Shown: piece by piece, positions 12,901-23,220 of the stretch
How positions within the stretch are numbered: position 1 is the first letter of the stretch
Layout: every line of letters starts with the position of its first letter
Assembly (NCBI GenBank): GCA_963924555.1
Contig: OZ004595.1
Location: 5,884,599-5,948,598, forward strand
Length of the DNA stretch: 64,000 bases
Reading direction: 5' to 3'
Origin: Crambe crambe
Lineage: Eukaryota > Porifera > Demospongiae > Poecilosclerida > Crambeidae
The notes under the pieces: model-generated
Databases searched by the model: none
Told to the model about the DNA's origin: nothing
Seen by the model: only the letters and a program-made list of their open reading frames with translations
Made by a program: the position numbers and the translations under genes

Positions 12901-15381
12901 TTGAGTTGTGGACCTGTTTCCCCTTGTGAGTTTTAAATGGAAACTTGTGAATGGTATTGTTGTGACTGTGTGGTTTTATTTGCAGCTGTTCGTCCCAGCC
13001 CACACACTCCTGGTACAATGCTGCCGGTCGTAAGGCTGCCAACTGCTGCTCAACCAACTACTTGTCCTACTACTCGACCGACTACTCGACCGACTACTCG
13101 TCCTACAATTCGTCCTACAACTCAACCAACTACTCGTCCCACTACTCAACCAACTACTCGTCCTACAACTCAAGGAATAACTGATCCGATAATCACAACA
13201 TCTTCTCCCACTGTGTGTGGCGGAGTGCTGTCCGAGTCCTGGGGGACACTCCAATCACCACACTGGCCTAATATCACGTACCCTAATAACATCGATTGTG
13301 AGTGGACCATCGAATGTGGCGAGGGTAGTCTCATAAATGTCACTTTTCATGAGAATTTCAGAATTGCAGGACCAATGCCGAATTGTCCGAAAGATACGGT
13401 TAAAGTTGTTGATTGCAAGGGGCAGATTTATGGTCCGTATTGCCAGCTCATTGCTCCGCAACCAATCACAGGACTCTGTAGCTCAGTGCGAGTTCTTTTC
13501 CATGCTGGACCCTCACACTCTCCCAGACGGACAGGGTTCAGCATCAGTTACATGTGTGAGGGCGGGCCTACTACCCGCCCACCAGCAACCACTCGACCTT
13601 CTACTTTACCAACTACTCGTCCTGAAGCTTCACCAACTACTCATCCTATAACTTTACCAACTACTCATCCTATAACTTTATCGACTACTCGTCCTACAAC
13701 TTTGCCAACTACTCGTCCCACTACTCAACCAACTACTCGTCCTACAACTCAAGGAATAACTGATCTGATAATCACAACATCTTCTCCCACTGTGTGTGGC
13801 GGAGTGCTGTCCGAGTCCTGGGGGACACTCCAATCACCACACTGGCCTAATATCACGTACCCTAATAACATCGATTGTGAGTGGACCATCGAATGTGGCG
13901 AGGGTAGTCTCATAAATGTCACTTTTCATGAGAATTTCAGAATTGCAGGACCAATGCCGAATTGTCCGAAAGATACGGTTAAAGTTGTTGATTGCAAGGG
14001 GCAGATTTATGGTCCGTATTGCCAGCTCATTGCTCCGCAACCAATCACAGGACTCTGTAGCTCAGTGCGAGTTCTTTTCCATGCTGGACCCTCACACTCT
14101 CCCAGACGGACAGGGTTCAGCATCAGTTACATGTGTGAGGGCGGGCCTACTACCCGCCCACCAGCAACCACTCGACCTTCTACTTTACCAACTATTCGTC
14201 CTGAAACTTCACCAACTACTCGTCCCGAAACTTTGCCAACTACTCATCCTACAACTTTACCAACTACTCATCCTACAACTTTATCGACTACTCGTCCTAC
14301 AACTTTGCCAACTACTCGTCCCACTACTCAACCAACTACTCGTCCTACAACTCAAGGAATAACTGATCTGATAATCACAACATCTTCTCCCACTGTGTGT
14401 GGCGGAGTGCTGTCCGAGTTCTGGGGGACACTCCAATCACCACACTGGCCTAATATCACGTACCCTAATAACATCGATTGTGAGTGGACCATCGAATGTG
14501 GCGAGGGTAGTCTCATAAATGTCACTTTTCATGAGAATTTCAGAATTGCAGGACCAATGCCGAATTGTCCGAAAGATACGGTTAAAGTTGTTGATTGCAA
14601 GGGGCAGATTTATGGTCCGTATTGCCAGCTCATTGCTCCGCAACCAATCACAGGACTCTGTAGCTCAGTGCGAGTTCTTTTCCATGCTGGACCCTCACAC
14701 TCTCCCAGACGGACAGGGTTCAGCATCAGTTACATGTGTGAGGGCGGGCCTACTACCCGCCCACCAGCAACCACTCGACCTTCTACTTTACCAACTACTC
14801 GTCCTGAAACTTCACCAACTACTCGTCCCGAAACTTTGCCAACTACTCATCCTACAACTTTACCAACTACTCATCCTACAACTTTATCGACTACTCGTCC
14901 TACAACTTTGCCAACTACTCGTCCTACAACTTTATCGATTACTCGTCCTACTCATACAACTTCTTCCCTTATTACAACACCAAGTCTGATTACTCGTCCT
15001 GAACCAACTTCATCATGTGGAGGTGTGGTTTCTGGACCCAGTGGCACCATACAGTCACCAAACTGGCCAAATGAGACATACCCGACAAATATCCATTGCA
15101 ACTGGAGCATTGAATGTGTTGGACAACATATAAGCATCAATTTTGACCCCATCTTCAGAGTAGCGGGCCAGATGCCAGACTGTCCTAAAGACACGGTCAA
15201 AGTTATTGATTGCAGGGGTCGTGTTTATGGCCCCTACTGTCACCTGACTGCACCTCGGCCAATCACAGGACTCTGTAGTTCAGCGAGGGTTGCTTTCCAT
15301 GCTGGGCCAGTCCATGGGCATACTCGAACTGGCTTTAGAATTAGCTATAATTGTGTGACACTGCTAGCTAATTCCTTTTGA
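9964..15381 (+). CDS. Astacin A: secreted astacin metalloprotease with CUB-EGF-EGF-(TP stalk-CUB)x4
   Basis: Predicted exons 9964-10102, 10172-10333, 10677-10800, 10863-11233, 11476-11701, 11891-12102, 12338-12454, 12794-12925 and 12986-15381 give about 1292 residues. The ATG at 9964 opens a signal peptide ([18 protein letters not shown]). A short propeptide carries FEHDGDM (aspartate-switch region) and a basic site RRKRNAV, just before the mature N terminus ([11 protein letters not shown]). The zinc site is [13 protein letters not shown] and the Met-turn SIMHY. CUB1 is split over two exons, followed by two EGF modules (DINEC.., DVNEC..). The single large last exon carries Thr-Thr-Arg-Pro stalks and CUB domains at about residues 570-690, 765-880, 965-1080 and 1170-1292; the first three of these are nearly identical. 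It should be a secreted zinc endopeptidase with a long glycosylated adhesive tail. The substrate is unknown. It is tail-to-tail with CUB-A. Confidence 0.88.
11351..11466 (+). repeat. Extreme polypyrimidine tract inside intron 4 of astacin A
   Basis: About 115 bases made almost only of C and T (CCTCCC-type repeats) directly precede the acceptor CATTCAAG at 11475. The tract reads as a proline-rich frame on one strand and a Glu/Gly-rich frame on the other, but neither is needed: the CUB1 exon joins in frame from 11476. It therefore serves as, or replaces, the 3' splice-site pyrimidine tract. Confidence 0.7.
13201..14757 (+). repeat. Three near-identical CUB-coding units in the last exon of astacin A
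   Basis: Units of about 360 bp start at 13201, 13780 and 14383 (spacing 579 and 603 bp). By eye they differ at essentially one coding position (SESWGT versus SEFWGT); the intervening TTRP stalks vary in length and in a few codons. The fourth CUB (from about 15016) is clearly diverged. Silent positions are also conserved, pointing to recent unequal exchange or gene conversion. Confidence 0.85.
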
Positions 15382-16335
15382 CTCTCAGTGTTCAATTAGT
15401 TGAACTCATGGAATGATTACAATAGAGATTGTCCTCTCTTTGGAGGCAAAAGTATCATGCATTGGTATGGTAGCTTAGCTAGCTAGCTAGCTAGCTAGGT
15501 AGGTAGTTATCGCGCGTGCTAGCACTGTGCGCACGTGCGCTAGCTATGCGCGTGCGTGCCATGCATGCCCGCGCGAGCGAGCCGGCCGGGCCTAGAAAGA
15601 GCGGGAAATTTAAAATAAAGTAGAGGTGCAGGTGACCTCGAACGACAAACTTCATGCTGAAACTTCTTACGTTTACCACTCTCCTTCTCTTCTTCTTCTC
15701 ATGAGGTTACTTAGCTAGCTACTTACTTACTTACACTTATCTTTAGTTATAGTAAAGTATCATAACTTGGGAAATTTGTCCCAATTTCTATGCCTAAGGA
15801 GGAGGAAGTAATACTATTAATACAAAACGTGGCACCTAACCTTATAGGTGGGGCCAGAAATGTTATTATTGTAATTAGTGTCTGGACTCCTCCTCCTTTG
15901 ATACTGGCTCACTCCATCTATGACTCTCCTGAATGCAAAGCACAGTCAGTCAACGTGCGATTCACCAGGAAGACCTTTTCTGTGTGACCAGCATGCTATT
16001 AGTTATGTTTCGAAATTGAGTTAATAACAGTCATGTTTGGAAATTAAAGAAAGTACGCGTTTGAATGTCCCCAGCCACCGTAATACATGCCTTTTTTTTT
16101 TCTTTTTCCAAAATTATCATAACACAAGATGCATACAAGCTAAGAGTATGAATTATACTAACTAGCTATATGCAGCTGCTACGTGTTGTGATGTTCTAGC
16201 TATACAAAATTTGTACAGTTGTTAGTTTTGCTGGGACTCAACTTCTTGATAAAGTTTGTGGGTTTAAAGTAATGGGGTCATTTTGAAGTGTAGTTTCTCA
16301 TGATTTGAAGATTCGACTTGAATCATGTGTATCTG
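15382..16335. other. Intergenic gap between astacin A and CUB-A
   Basis: The two genes converge here. It contains a (TAGC)n microsatellite at about 15474-15508, a CpG-rich purine/pyrimidine-alternating patch up to about 15600, and an AATAAA at about 15612 that could serve as the poly(A) signal of astacin A. From about 16085 the sequence belongs to the left unit of the 2.6-kb duplication. No gene is seen. Confidence 0.5.
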
Positions 16336-17587
16336 TTAGGCAGTTGTACATTTATAGTTCAATCGGAAACCAGTACGAGTGATCCCTCGTCCTGATCTGG
16401 CACGAAAGGATACCCGAGCTGTATTGCAGTTGATTATAAGTGGCTCGGGAGCAGTCAGGTAACAGAAGGGGCCATAGAGTGCACCATCACAAGCGGAGAT
16501 TTCGAGTTGGTCCTTCGGACAATTAGGCATCTGTCCTGCGACTCTGAAGTTGCTTTCAAATGTTATTAGTATGTTGCTACTGCTAGCTGGACACTCGATG
16601 TTCCATGTGCAATTAATGTTGATCGGGTAAACTTCGCGGGGCCAGTTCAAGGTCTGAATGTGTCCTTTTGGATCACTGAGTGAGTAATCCCTGCACAGCA
16701 GTGACTGGGTGGGAGGGGCTGGAGAAGGAGTGGTGGGCGGTGCGGTGGGTGGTGTGGTGGGAGGTGTGGTGGGAGTGGTGGGAGTGGTGGGTGGTGTGGT
16801 AGGAGGTGTGGTGGGAGTGGTGGGTGGTGTGGTAGGAGTGGTGGGAGTAGTAAGAGGGGCTGTGGGAGTTGTGGGCGGTGTAGTGGGAGGGGTTGTGGGA
16901 GTTGTGAATGGTGTAGTGGAAGGTGTAGGAGTGGTGGGTGATGGCGTGGTCAAGCAGACTGTTGGAGTGGTGAAAACGCCTACCAGACACACATAGTGCA
17001 GTTTGAACCCAGTACGAGTGACTCCCCTAAGTGACCCCGCACGAAAAGACACACTAGCTCTATTGGAGTTGATCGTAAATGGCTGAGGGGCATAGAGGTA
17101 ACAAAAGGGTCCGTGCACTACACCATCACATGAAAGAATTTCAAGCTGGTCCTTGGGACAATCAGGCATCTGCCCTGCTACTCTGAAAATATGTTCGAAT
17201 GTGATTCGTATGATACCACCTGCTGGACACTCGATGTTCCATGTGCAGTTAACGTTGGTCGGGTAGACTTTGTCAGGCCAGTTCAGGGTCTGAATGGATC
17301 CCCTGAGGTTATCGAGTGTGCTTACTTTTTCACAGAGTGGTGACTGGTCTGCAAATAAATAAATAAATAAATAAATAAATAAAGATAATCATGCACATTG
17401 TTGGTTTTTTGAAAATTGTAATAGCTAGATAGTCATTGCTACTTTGCAGATAGCTATTATTGTCATTACTTTAACCTGTATCTGCTGAAGAGTCGGTGAC
17501 TTCTTCCTGAGCTATGCAGCAAGGATTGGTAAGTAGTGCAGCCAAAATGACTGTTGATCCTAGAAACATGAGGAGACTCTGAGCCAT
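16336..17587 (-). CDS. CUB-A: secreted protein with two CUB domains and a Thr/Pro stalk, no protease domain
   Basis: Two exons: 17476-17587 (ATG at 17587) and 16336-17348, about 374 residues. Exon 1 gives a signal peptide (MAQSLLMFLGSTVILAALL) and a short acidic tail ending DSSADT, which matches the end of astacin exon 1 in this cluster. The intron is phase 1. Exon 2 carries CUB ([19 protein letters not shown]... with [15 protein letters not shown]), a TTPTTPP stalk, then a second CUB ending [13 protein letters not shown]. No HExxH is present anywhere in the gene. The 5' splice site reads GTTAAAG, whereas the near-identical CUB-B has GTAAAG; the extra T should weaken it. The intron contains a TAAA-type microsatellite. 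Likely a secreted binding or decoy protein; function is not known. Identical architecture to CUB-B. Confidence 0.8.
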
Positions 17588-17674
17588 AGCTAACTTGATG
17601 TAAGTTGCAGATACAGGGCCAGTGATGTTATAAGCAGTTACCTTCCAGCTTGCTGTGGTAGCTAACTGTATTTT

Positions 17675-17682
17675 CTTTTATA
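17675..17682 (-). promoter_or_regulatory. TATA box of CUB-A
   Basis: TATAAAAG on the minus strand, about 88 bases before the ATG, preceded by GAGCACAAGCT. The same phrase stands before CUB-B, and a close variant before CUB-C. Confidence 0.55.
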
Positions 17683-18931
17683 AGCTTGTGCTCATGGCTT
17701 GCTTGATAGATTATGTAATTCAATATATCCACACAGTCAGACGATAAAAACAAAGATTGACTCTGTGATGAAAGAAAAGTAATTGCTCTGTGTAGGCTGT
17801 GTAATCGATTCATTATTCCATATAAAGAAGGTTAATGGATCTCTAAAAGAGTACCAAAAAAGGTCTTAACCACTTGAAACTTCCCCCTGGATTCAAGTTA
17901 GGTCTTAAACAGTAACCTAGGTGACAAAAGGTCTTAACCACTTGGAAACTTCCCCCTGGATTTTAAGAGTCCTGCAGCCAAATAAACAAGTTACTCTTAA
18001 ACAGTAACCTAGGTGAGATCACTAGAGGTTGCTAAGCAATGAAATCCTTTTAGCAATCATGACATATAAGGAAACTAGCTATGACAACAATTAAGTGTGA
18101 CAGCATTAATTTTTGTGGCTGCTATACCAGCCTAATTGTGTAGCCATAACCTTGCACCAGGCTCTTGTTTTTGTTCCCTCAGTCTGAGAGCATTGATACA
18201 AGGCGTAGCTGCCTGTCCACTTTTTCTAAAGAGTTCTGGACCCAATCAAAGACTCACTAACTTAACTAATATCATGGAAAATACCTTTAGCCCTGTCCTG
18301 CTGAAAATTTCTAGTTACATAGTTACATCTGCTATCGAGCAAGAAATCAACACACAATACCTCACAAGAAACACCTGTGCAGTTAATTTGCTGCATGAGT
18401 GAATGTATAAGCTAGTTAAGTAGCGACAAAACTCTGTGTTTTTTGCTTGTTGCAATTGAATTAGGCTACGGATAGTAACTTGATACAGGATGAAAGAGTT
18501 AACTGTTATCTAGCGCAGGCTTTATTATTGTGGAATTACACTCATAATAGGTGATTGATTAAGGTCAATGGATCACCATTACTTACTAAGAAGTCTCCCC
18601 CAAGCTAATAAATGGATCGCCATTACTAACTAAGAGCTCTGAAAGAATTCTCCCCCAGGCTAAATAACATTGATGTAATTGGTCATGCCTTTTTTTCCTT
18701 TCATTCTTCTTTTTCCAAAATCATCATAACACAAGATGCATACAAGCTAAGAGTATGAATTATACTAACTAGCTATATGCAGCTGCTACGTGTTGTGATG
18801 TTCTAGCTATACAAAATTTGTACAGTTGTTAGTTTTGCTGGGACTCAACTTCTTGATAAAGTTTGTGGGTTTAAAGTAATGGGGTCACTTTGAAGTGTAG
18901 TTGAAGATTCGACTTGAATCATGTGTATCTG

Positions 18932-20203
18932 TTAGGCAGTCGTACATATGTAGTTCAATCGGAAACCAGTACGAGTGATCCCTCGTCCTGATCCGGCACG
19001 AAAGGATACCCGAGCTGTATTGCAGTTGATTGTAAGTGGCTCGGGAGCAGTCAGGTAACAGAAGGGGCCATAGAGTGCACCATCACAAGCGGAGATTTCG
19101 AGTTGGTCCTTCAGACAATTAGGCATCTGTCCTGCGACTCTGAAGTTGCTTTCAAATGTTATTTGTATGTTGCTGCTGCTAGCTGGACACTCGATGTTCC
19201 ATGTGCAATTAACGTTGATCGGGTAAACTTCACGGGGCCAGTTCAAGGTCTGAATGTGTCCTTTTGGATCACTGAGTGAGTAATCCCTGCACAGCAGTGA
19301 CTGGGTGGGAGGGGCTGGAGAAGGAGTGGTGGGCGGTGTAGTGGGTGGCGTGGTGGGAGTGGTGGGTGGTGTGGTGGGAGGTGTGGTGGGAGTGGTGGGT
19401 GGTGTGGTGGGAGGTGTGGTGGGAGTGGTGGGTGGTGTGGTGGGAGGTGTGGTGGGAGTGGTGGGTGGTGTGGTAGGAGTGGTGGGAGTAGTAAGAGGGG
19501 CTGTGGGAGTTGTGGGCGGTGTAGTGGGAGGGGTTGTGGGAGTTGTGAATGGTGTAGTGGAAGGTGTAGGAGTGGTGGGTGATGGCGTGGTCAAGCAGAC
19601 TGTTGGAGTGGTGAAAACGCCTACCAGACACACATAGTGCAGTTTGAACCCAGTACGAGTGACCCCCCTAAGTGACCCCGCACGAAAAGACACACTAGCT
19701 CTATTGGAGTTGATCGTAAATGGCTGAGGGGCGTAGAGGTAACAAAAGGGTCCGTGCACTACACCATCACAGGAAAGAATTTCAAGCTGGTCCTTGGGAC
19801 AATCAGGCATCTGCCCTGCTACTCTGAAAATATGTTCGAATGTGATTCGTATGACACCACCTGCTGGACACTCGATGTTCCATGTGCAGTTAACGTTGGT
19901 CGGGTAGACTTTGTCAGGCCAGTTCAGGGTCTGGATGGATCCCCTGAGGTTATCGAGTGTATTTACTTTTTCGCAGAGTGGTGACTGGTCTGCAAAAAAT
20001 AAAAAAAAATATAAATGATAATCATGCACATTGTTGAAAACTATTGATACTTTGCAGCTTTGCAGATAGCTATTATTGTCATGGTACACTATTACTTTAC
20101 CTGTATTTGCTGAAGAGTCAGTGACTTCTTCCTGAGCTATGCAGCAAGGATTGGTAAGTAGTGCAGCCAAAATGACTGTTGATCCTAGAAACACGAGAGC
20201 CAT
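18932..20203 (-). CDS. CUB-B: secreted two-CUB protein with Thr/Pro stalk (duplicate of CUB-A)
   Basis: Two exons: 20101-20203 (ATG at 20203) and 18932-19989, about 386 residues. The signal peptide (MALVFLGSTVILAALL) is shorter than in CUB-A because of a small deletion. The stalk is longer (extra TTPTTPP units). The two CUB domains differ from CUB-A by few residues, and the stop is at 18932. The 111-base intron is a multiple of three and has no stop in frame, so an unspliced message would still encode a continuous protein carrying 37 additional residues between signal exon and CUB. I prefer the spliced model because the donor is good (GTAAAG) and CUB-A and CUB-C have introns at the same point. 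The signal-peptide methionine was chosen over an upstream in-frame one at 20431 because the latter would bury the signal sequence and would start upstream of the TATA box. Confidence 0.8.
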   Translation of the reverse strand: MALVFLGSTVILAALLTNPCCIAQEEVTDSSANTGKVIVYHDNNSYLQSCKVSIVFNNVHDYHLYFFLFFADQSPLCEKVNTLDNLRGSIQTLNWPDKVYPTNVNCTWNIECPAGGVIRITFEHIFRVAGQMPDCPKDQLEILSCDGVVHGPFCYLYAPQPFTINSNRASVSFRAGSLRGVTRTGFKLHYVCLVGVFTTPTVCLTTPSPTTPTPSTTPFTTPTTPPTTPPTTPTAPLTTPTTPTTPPTTPTTPPTTPPTTPTTPPTTPPTTPTTPPTTPPTTPTTPPTTPPTTPSPAPPTQSLLCRDYSLSDPKGHIQTLNWPREVYPINVNCTWNIECPASSSNIQITFESNFRVAGQMPNCLKDQLEISACDGALYGPFCYLTAPEPLTINCNTARVSFRAGSGRGITRTGFRLNYICTTA

Positions 20204-20292
20204 AGCTAACTTGATATAAGTTGCAGATACAGGGCCAGTGATGTTATAAGCAGTTACCTTCCAGCTTGCGGTGGTAGCTAACTGTATTTTTG

Positions 20293-20300
20293 CTTTTATA
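20293..20300 (-). promoter_or_regulatory. TATA box of CUB-B
   Basis: TATAAAAG on the minus strand, about 90 bases before the ATG, in the same context as the CUB-A box. Confidence 0.55.
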
Positions 20301-21726
20301 AGCTTGTGCTCATGGCTTGCTTGATAGATTATGTAATTCAATATATCCACACAGTCAGACAATAAAAACAAAGATTGACTCTGTGATGAAAGAAAAGTAA
20401 TTGCTCTGTGTAGGCTGTGTAATTGATTCATTATTCCATATAAAGAGGGTTAATGGATCTCTAAAAGAGTACCAAAAAAGGTCTTAACCACTTGAAACTT
20501 CCCCCTGGATTCAAGTTAGGTCTTAAACAGTAACCTAGGTGACATCACCTAAAAAGGTCTTAACCACTTGGAAACTTCCCCCTGGATTTTAAGAGTCCTG
20601 CAGCCAAATAAACAAGTTACTCTTAAATAGTAACCTAGGTGAGATCACTAGAGGTTGCCAAGCAATGAAATCCTTTTAGCAATCATGACATATAAGGAAA
20701 CTAGCTATGACAACAATTAAGTGTGGCAGCATTAATTTTTATGGCTGCTATGTATACCCCATCCTAATTGTGTAGCCATAGCCTTGCACCAGGCTCTTGT
20801 TTTTGTTCCCTCAGTCTGAGAGCATTGATACAAGGTATAGCTGCCTGCCCACTTCTTCTAAAGAGTTCTGGACCCAATCAAAGACTCACTAACTTAACTA
20901 GCTAATATCATGGAAAATACCTTAGCCCTGTCCTGCTGAAAATTTCTAGTTACATAGTTACATCGCTATTATAACAACTTGATAGCCAAGTACATGTGCA
21001 ACTCATAACTCATGTATTGAACAAGAAATCAACACACAATACCTCACAAGAAACACCTGTGCAGTTATTTGCTGCATGAGTGAATGTATAAGCTAGTTAA
21101 GTAGCGACAAAACTCTGTGTTTTTTGCTTGTTGCAATTGAATTAGGCTACGGATAGTAACTTGATACAGGATGAAAGAGTTAACTGTTATCTAGCGCAGG
21201 CTTTATTATTGTGGAATTACACTCATAATAGGTGATTGATTAAGGTCAATGGATCACCATTACTTACTAAGAAGTCTCCCCCAAGCTAATAAATGGATCG
21301 CCATTACTAAGAGCTCTGAAAGAAGTCTCCCCCAGGCTAAATAACATTGATGTAATTGGTCATAATTATAGCTACACTGTAATATACAAAGAGGAGTGTG
21401 AGCAATGACAACCGCAGTCACAGCTCATGAAATTCTAGCCCCTCTTTTATTAATACACTGGTATAGGAACAGGGGCAGCCAGGGTGACCACGGCCACCCT
21501 AGTTAAAAGTCATTGATCACTTACATTGTAGTTACTCACAAACTACCCACATGCTTTGAGCTAGAAACTGGAATTAGCTATAGTTATGTCACTAAAGCAA
21601 AGTAATTTTTTAAAGTACACAACTGGAATCTTTAGACTCTCAGGGTTAGCATAATGCCCTTAGGCTACTAGCTAATGGACCAGGACTAGTTACTTGGTAT
21701 AAGATGAGACTCTAAAAGCAGTTATA

Positions 21727-21832
21727 GATACCACAGCAAGCTGGAAGGTTTATGACATCACTGGCCTTGTTCCACATCAAGTTAGCTAGCTATCATGGCT
21801 CAGAGTCTCTTCATGTTTCTAGGATCATAAAT
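21727..21832 (+). pseudogene. Inverted relic of a CUB-gene signal-peptide exon
   Basis: Read on the plus strand this matches the 5' end of CUB-A on the minus strand: leader phrase ACCACAGCAAGCTGGAAGG, then ATG at 21795 with MAQSLFMFLGS followed at once by a stop codon (TAA). The remainder of the gene is absent. It is a broken, inverted copy within the decayed third repeat region. Confidence 0.7.
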
Positions 21833-22039
21833 GTGTACTTACTGTTATGCACCACTGTAGCTAATTCTTATAGCTAAGTGGCCACACCAAAAAAAGGGGA
21901 GGGGGGCATGCCCCCTCCTAGATCCGCCACTGAATTAGCTTGGTCTTAGTTAGTAACGACAATCAACTTAACTTCTTTCAGAGCTCGATCCATTCCTTTC
22001 AGAGCTCATAGTAAGTAATGATGGTTCATTGACTCACCT

Positions 22040-22197
22040 ATTATGAGTATGGCTTGATAGATCAATTGTGATGAAAGAAAAGTAATTGCTCTGTGTAGAC
22101 AGTCCAATTGACTTTTATTTGGTGATTTATAGAGGCTTCACGGATCTCTATCACTGCACTTGTACCAAAAGGTCTTAGCTGGCTTGAAATCCCCCCT

Positions 22198-22241
<44 letters not shown>

Positions 22242-22935
22242 CACGTAGATACTGATCATAGAGGCACTAGAGATTGCTAGCTAAGTAATCCTTTGAGTTG
22301 GTTACCATGATAGCTTACAACCCCTTCATTATCACAAGACTGTAGGAAACAAAATCAAATTGGAGAGGCCTTGGGTGTGGTTACCTTTGAGCAGCTTCGT
22401 GACTATCGTGGCTAATAGCGAATGAACTTTTTTCAGTTCTTGCCAAAAAAGTGGTGAGGCCATGGCATCTGTGGCCACTGTGCTATGGCCCTGTTCAATA
22501 CTAGATATGACAACATAATTATTAGTGAGCTTGAGCTTGATTTCTCGTAACGTCACGATAACCATGCACATGTGCTTGGCACACACAAAACAACAACAAC
22601 AACAAAAAAACAACAACAAAAAAACAACAACAACAAAGCTGTAGCTAACAGTGATAATGACTTCAAAATGAGCTGTCACTTGCAAGTCTCAAGTTAATTA
22701 TCGCAAAGTGTGTTTTTGCTTGTCCCAATTGAGTTAGGCTACTATTATGGTGACCAAACCGTTAATTTATCAAGTGTAAACTTCATTCATACTTATAATA
22801 GGTGATTTATTAAGGTCAATGAGCCACTATGAAAGGAGTCTCCCCCAGGTCAGCAAGACCATTACTAAAGAAGTCTCCCCCAAGCTAATAAATAACTTTT
22901 ATGACTCAATGACTGTGACTGGTCGTATTACCTAT
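22040..22935. repeat. Decayed third copy of the CUB-gene upstream flank
   Basis: Collinear blocks match the upstream DNA of CUB-A and CUB-B: GATGAAAGAAAAGTAATTGC near 22070, ACCAAAAGGTCTTA near 22164, GGTGATTTATTAAGGTCAAT near 22802 and AGTCTCCCCCAAGCTAATAA near 22873. Between them are a (CA)n run and an inserted block with a CAACAA-rich stretch. The coding part that should lie to the left is missing except for the inverted relic at 21727-21832. The remaining sequence up to CUB-C shows no gene. Confidence 0.65.
22201..22236. repeat. (AC)n microsatellite
   Basis: About 18 uninterrupted AC dinucleotides within the decayed third duplication copy. Confidence 0.9.
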
Positions 22936-23220
22936 AGCTGCACTACAATATTGTAATCAAGTATATAGTAGGAGTTAGCTAGCACTCCTTGAAGTAAGTC
23001 TCTGAGAGCTAATTCACTTCTTAGCTGCTATACATAATAAGTAGCTGAAGTGACCCACAATAATTCAATGCTAAAAGAATAGCATAAACAATAATAGTCT
23101 CATATCTAGCTAAAATCTGCAAAGGTTGAACAGAAAAGAAAACAAAAGATGGTGCTGATGCCATTTGAGTTAAATAGCATGGTCAGAAATAGTCAGTAAC
23201 TTATAGCTAAGTCAGTTCAT

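Larger units (their letters stand above)
16085..21362. repeat. Tandem segmental duplication, 2 x about 2.6 kb, each unit with one CUB-only gene
   Basis: Unit 1 runs from about 16085 to 18685 and unit 2 from about 18686 to 21362. They match over 3' flank (AACACAAGATGCATACAAGC), coding exons, intron, promoter and several hundred bases of upstream DNA, ending at TTGATGTAATTGGTCAT. Differences are scattered substitutions, stalk-length changes and small indels. The unit boundary is approximate. Confidence 0.85.

Noticed and set aside
16709-19637. Plus-strand Gly/Val frames and minus-strand His/Ser/Thr frames over the CUB-A and CUB-B stalks
   Set aside because: Shadow frames of the Thr/Pro repeats; they disappear outside the repeat.
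18932-20431. One continuous 499-residue reading frame as an intronless CUB-B gene
   Set aside because: The signal peptide would be internal, the frame begins upstream of the TATA box, and CUB-A and CUB-C have an intron at the same place with stops in CUB-A. Kept only as a note on possible intron retention.
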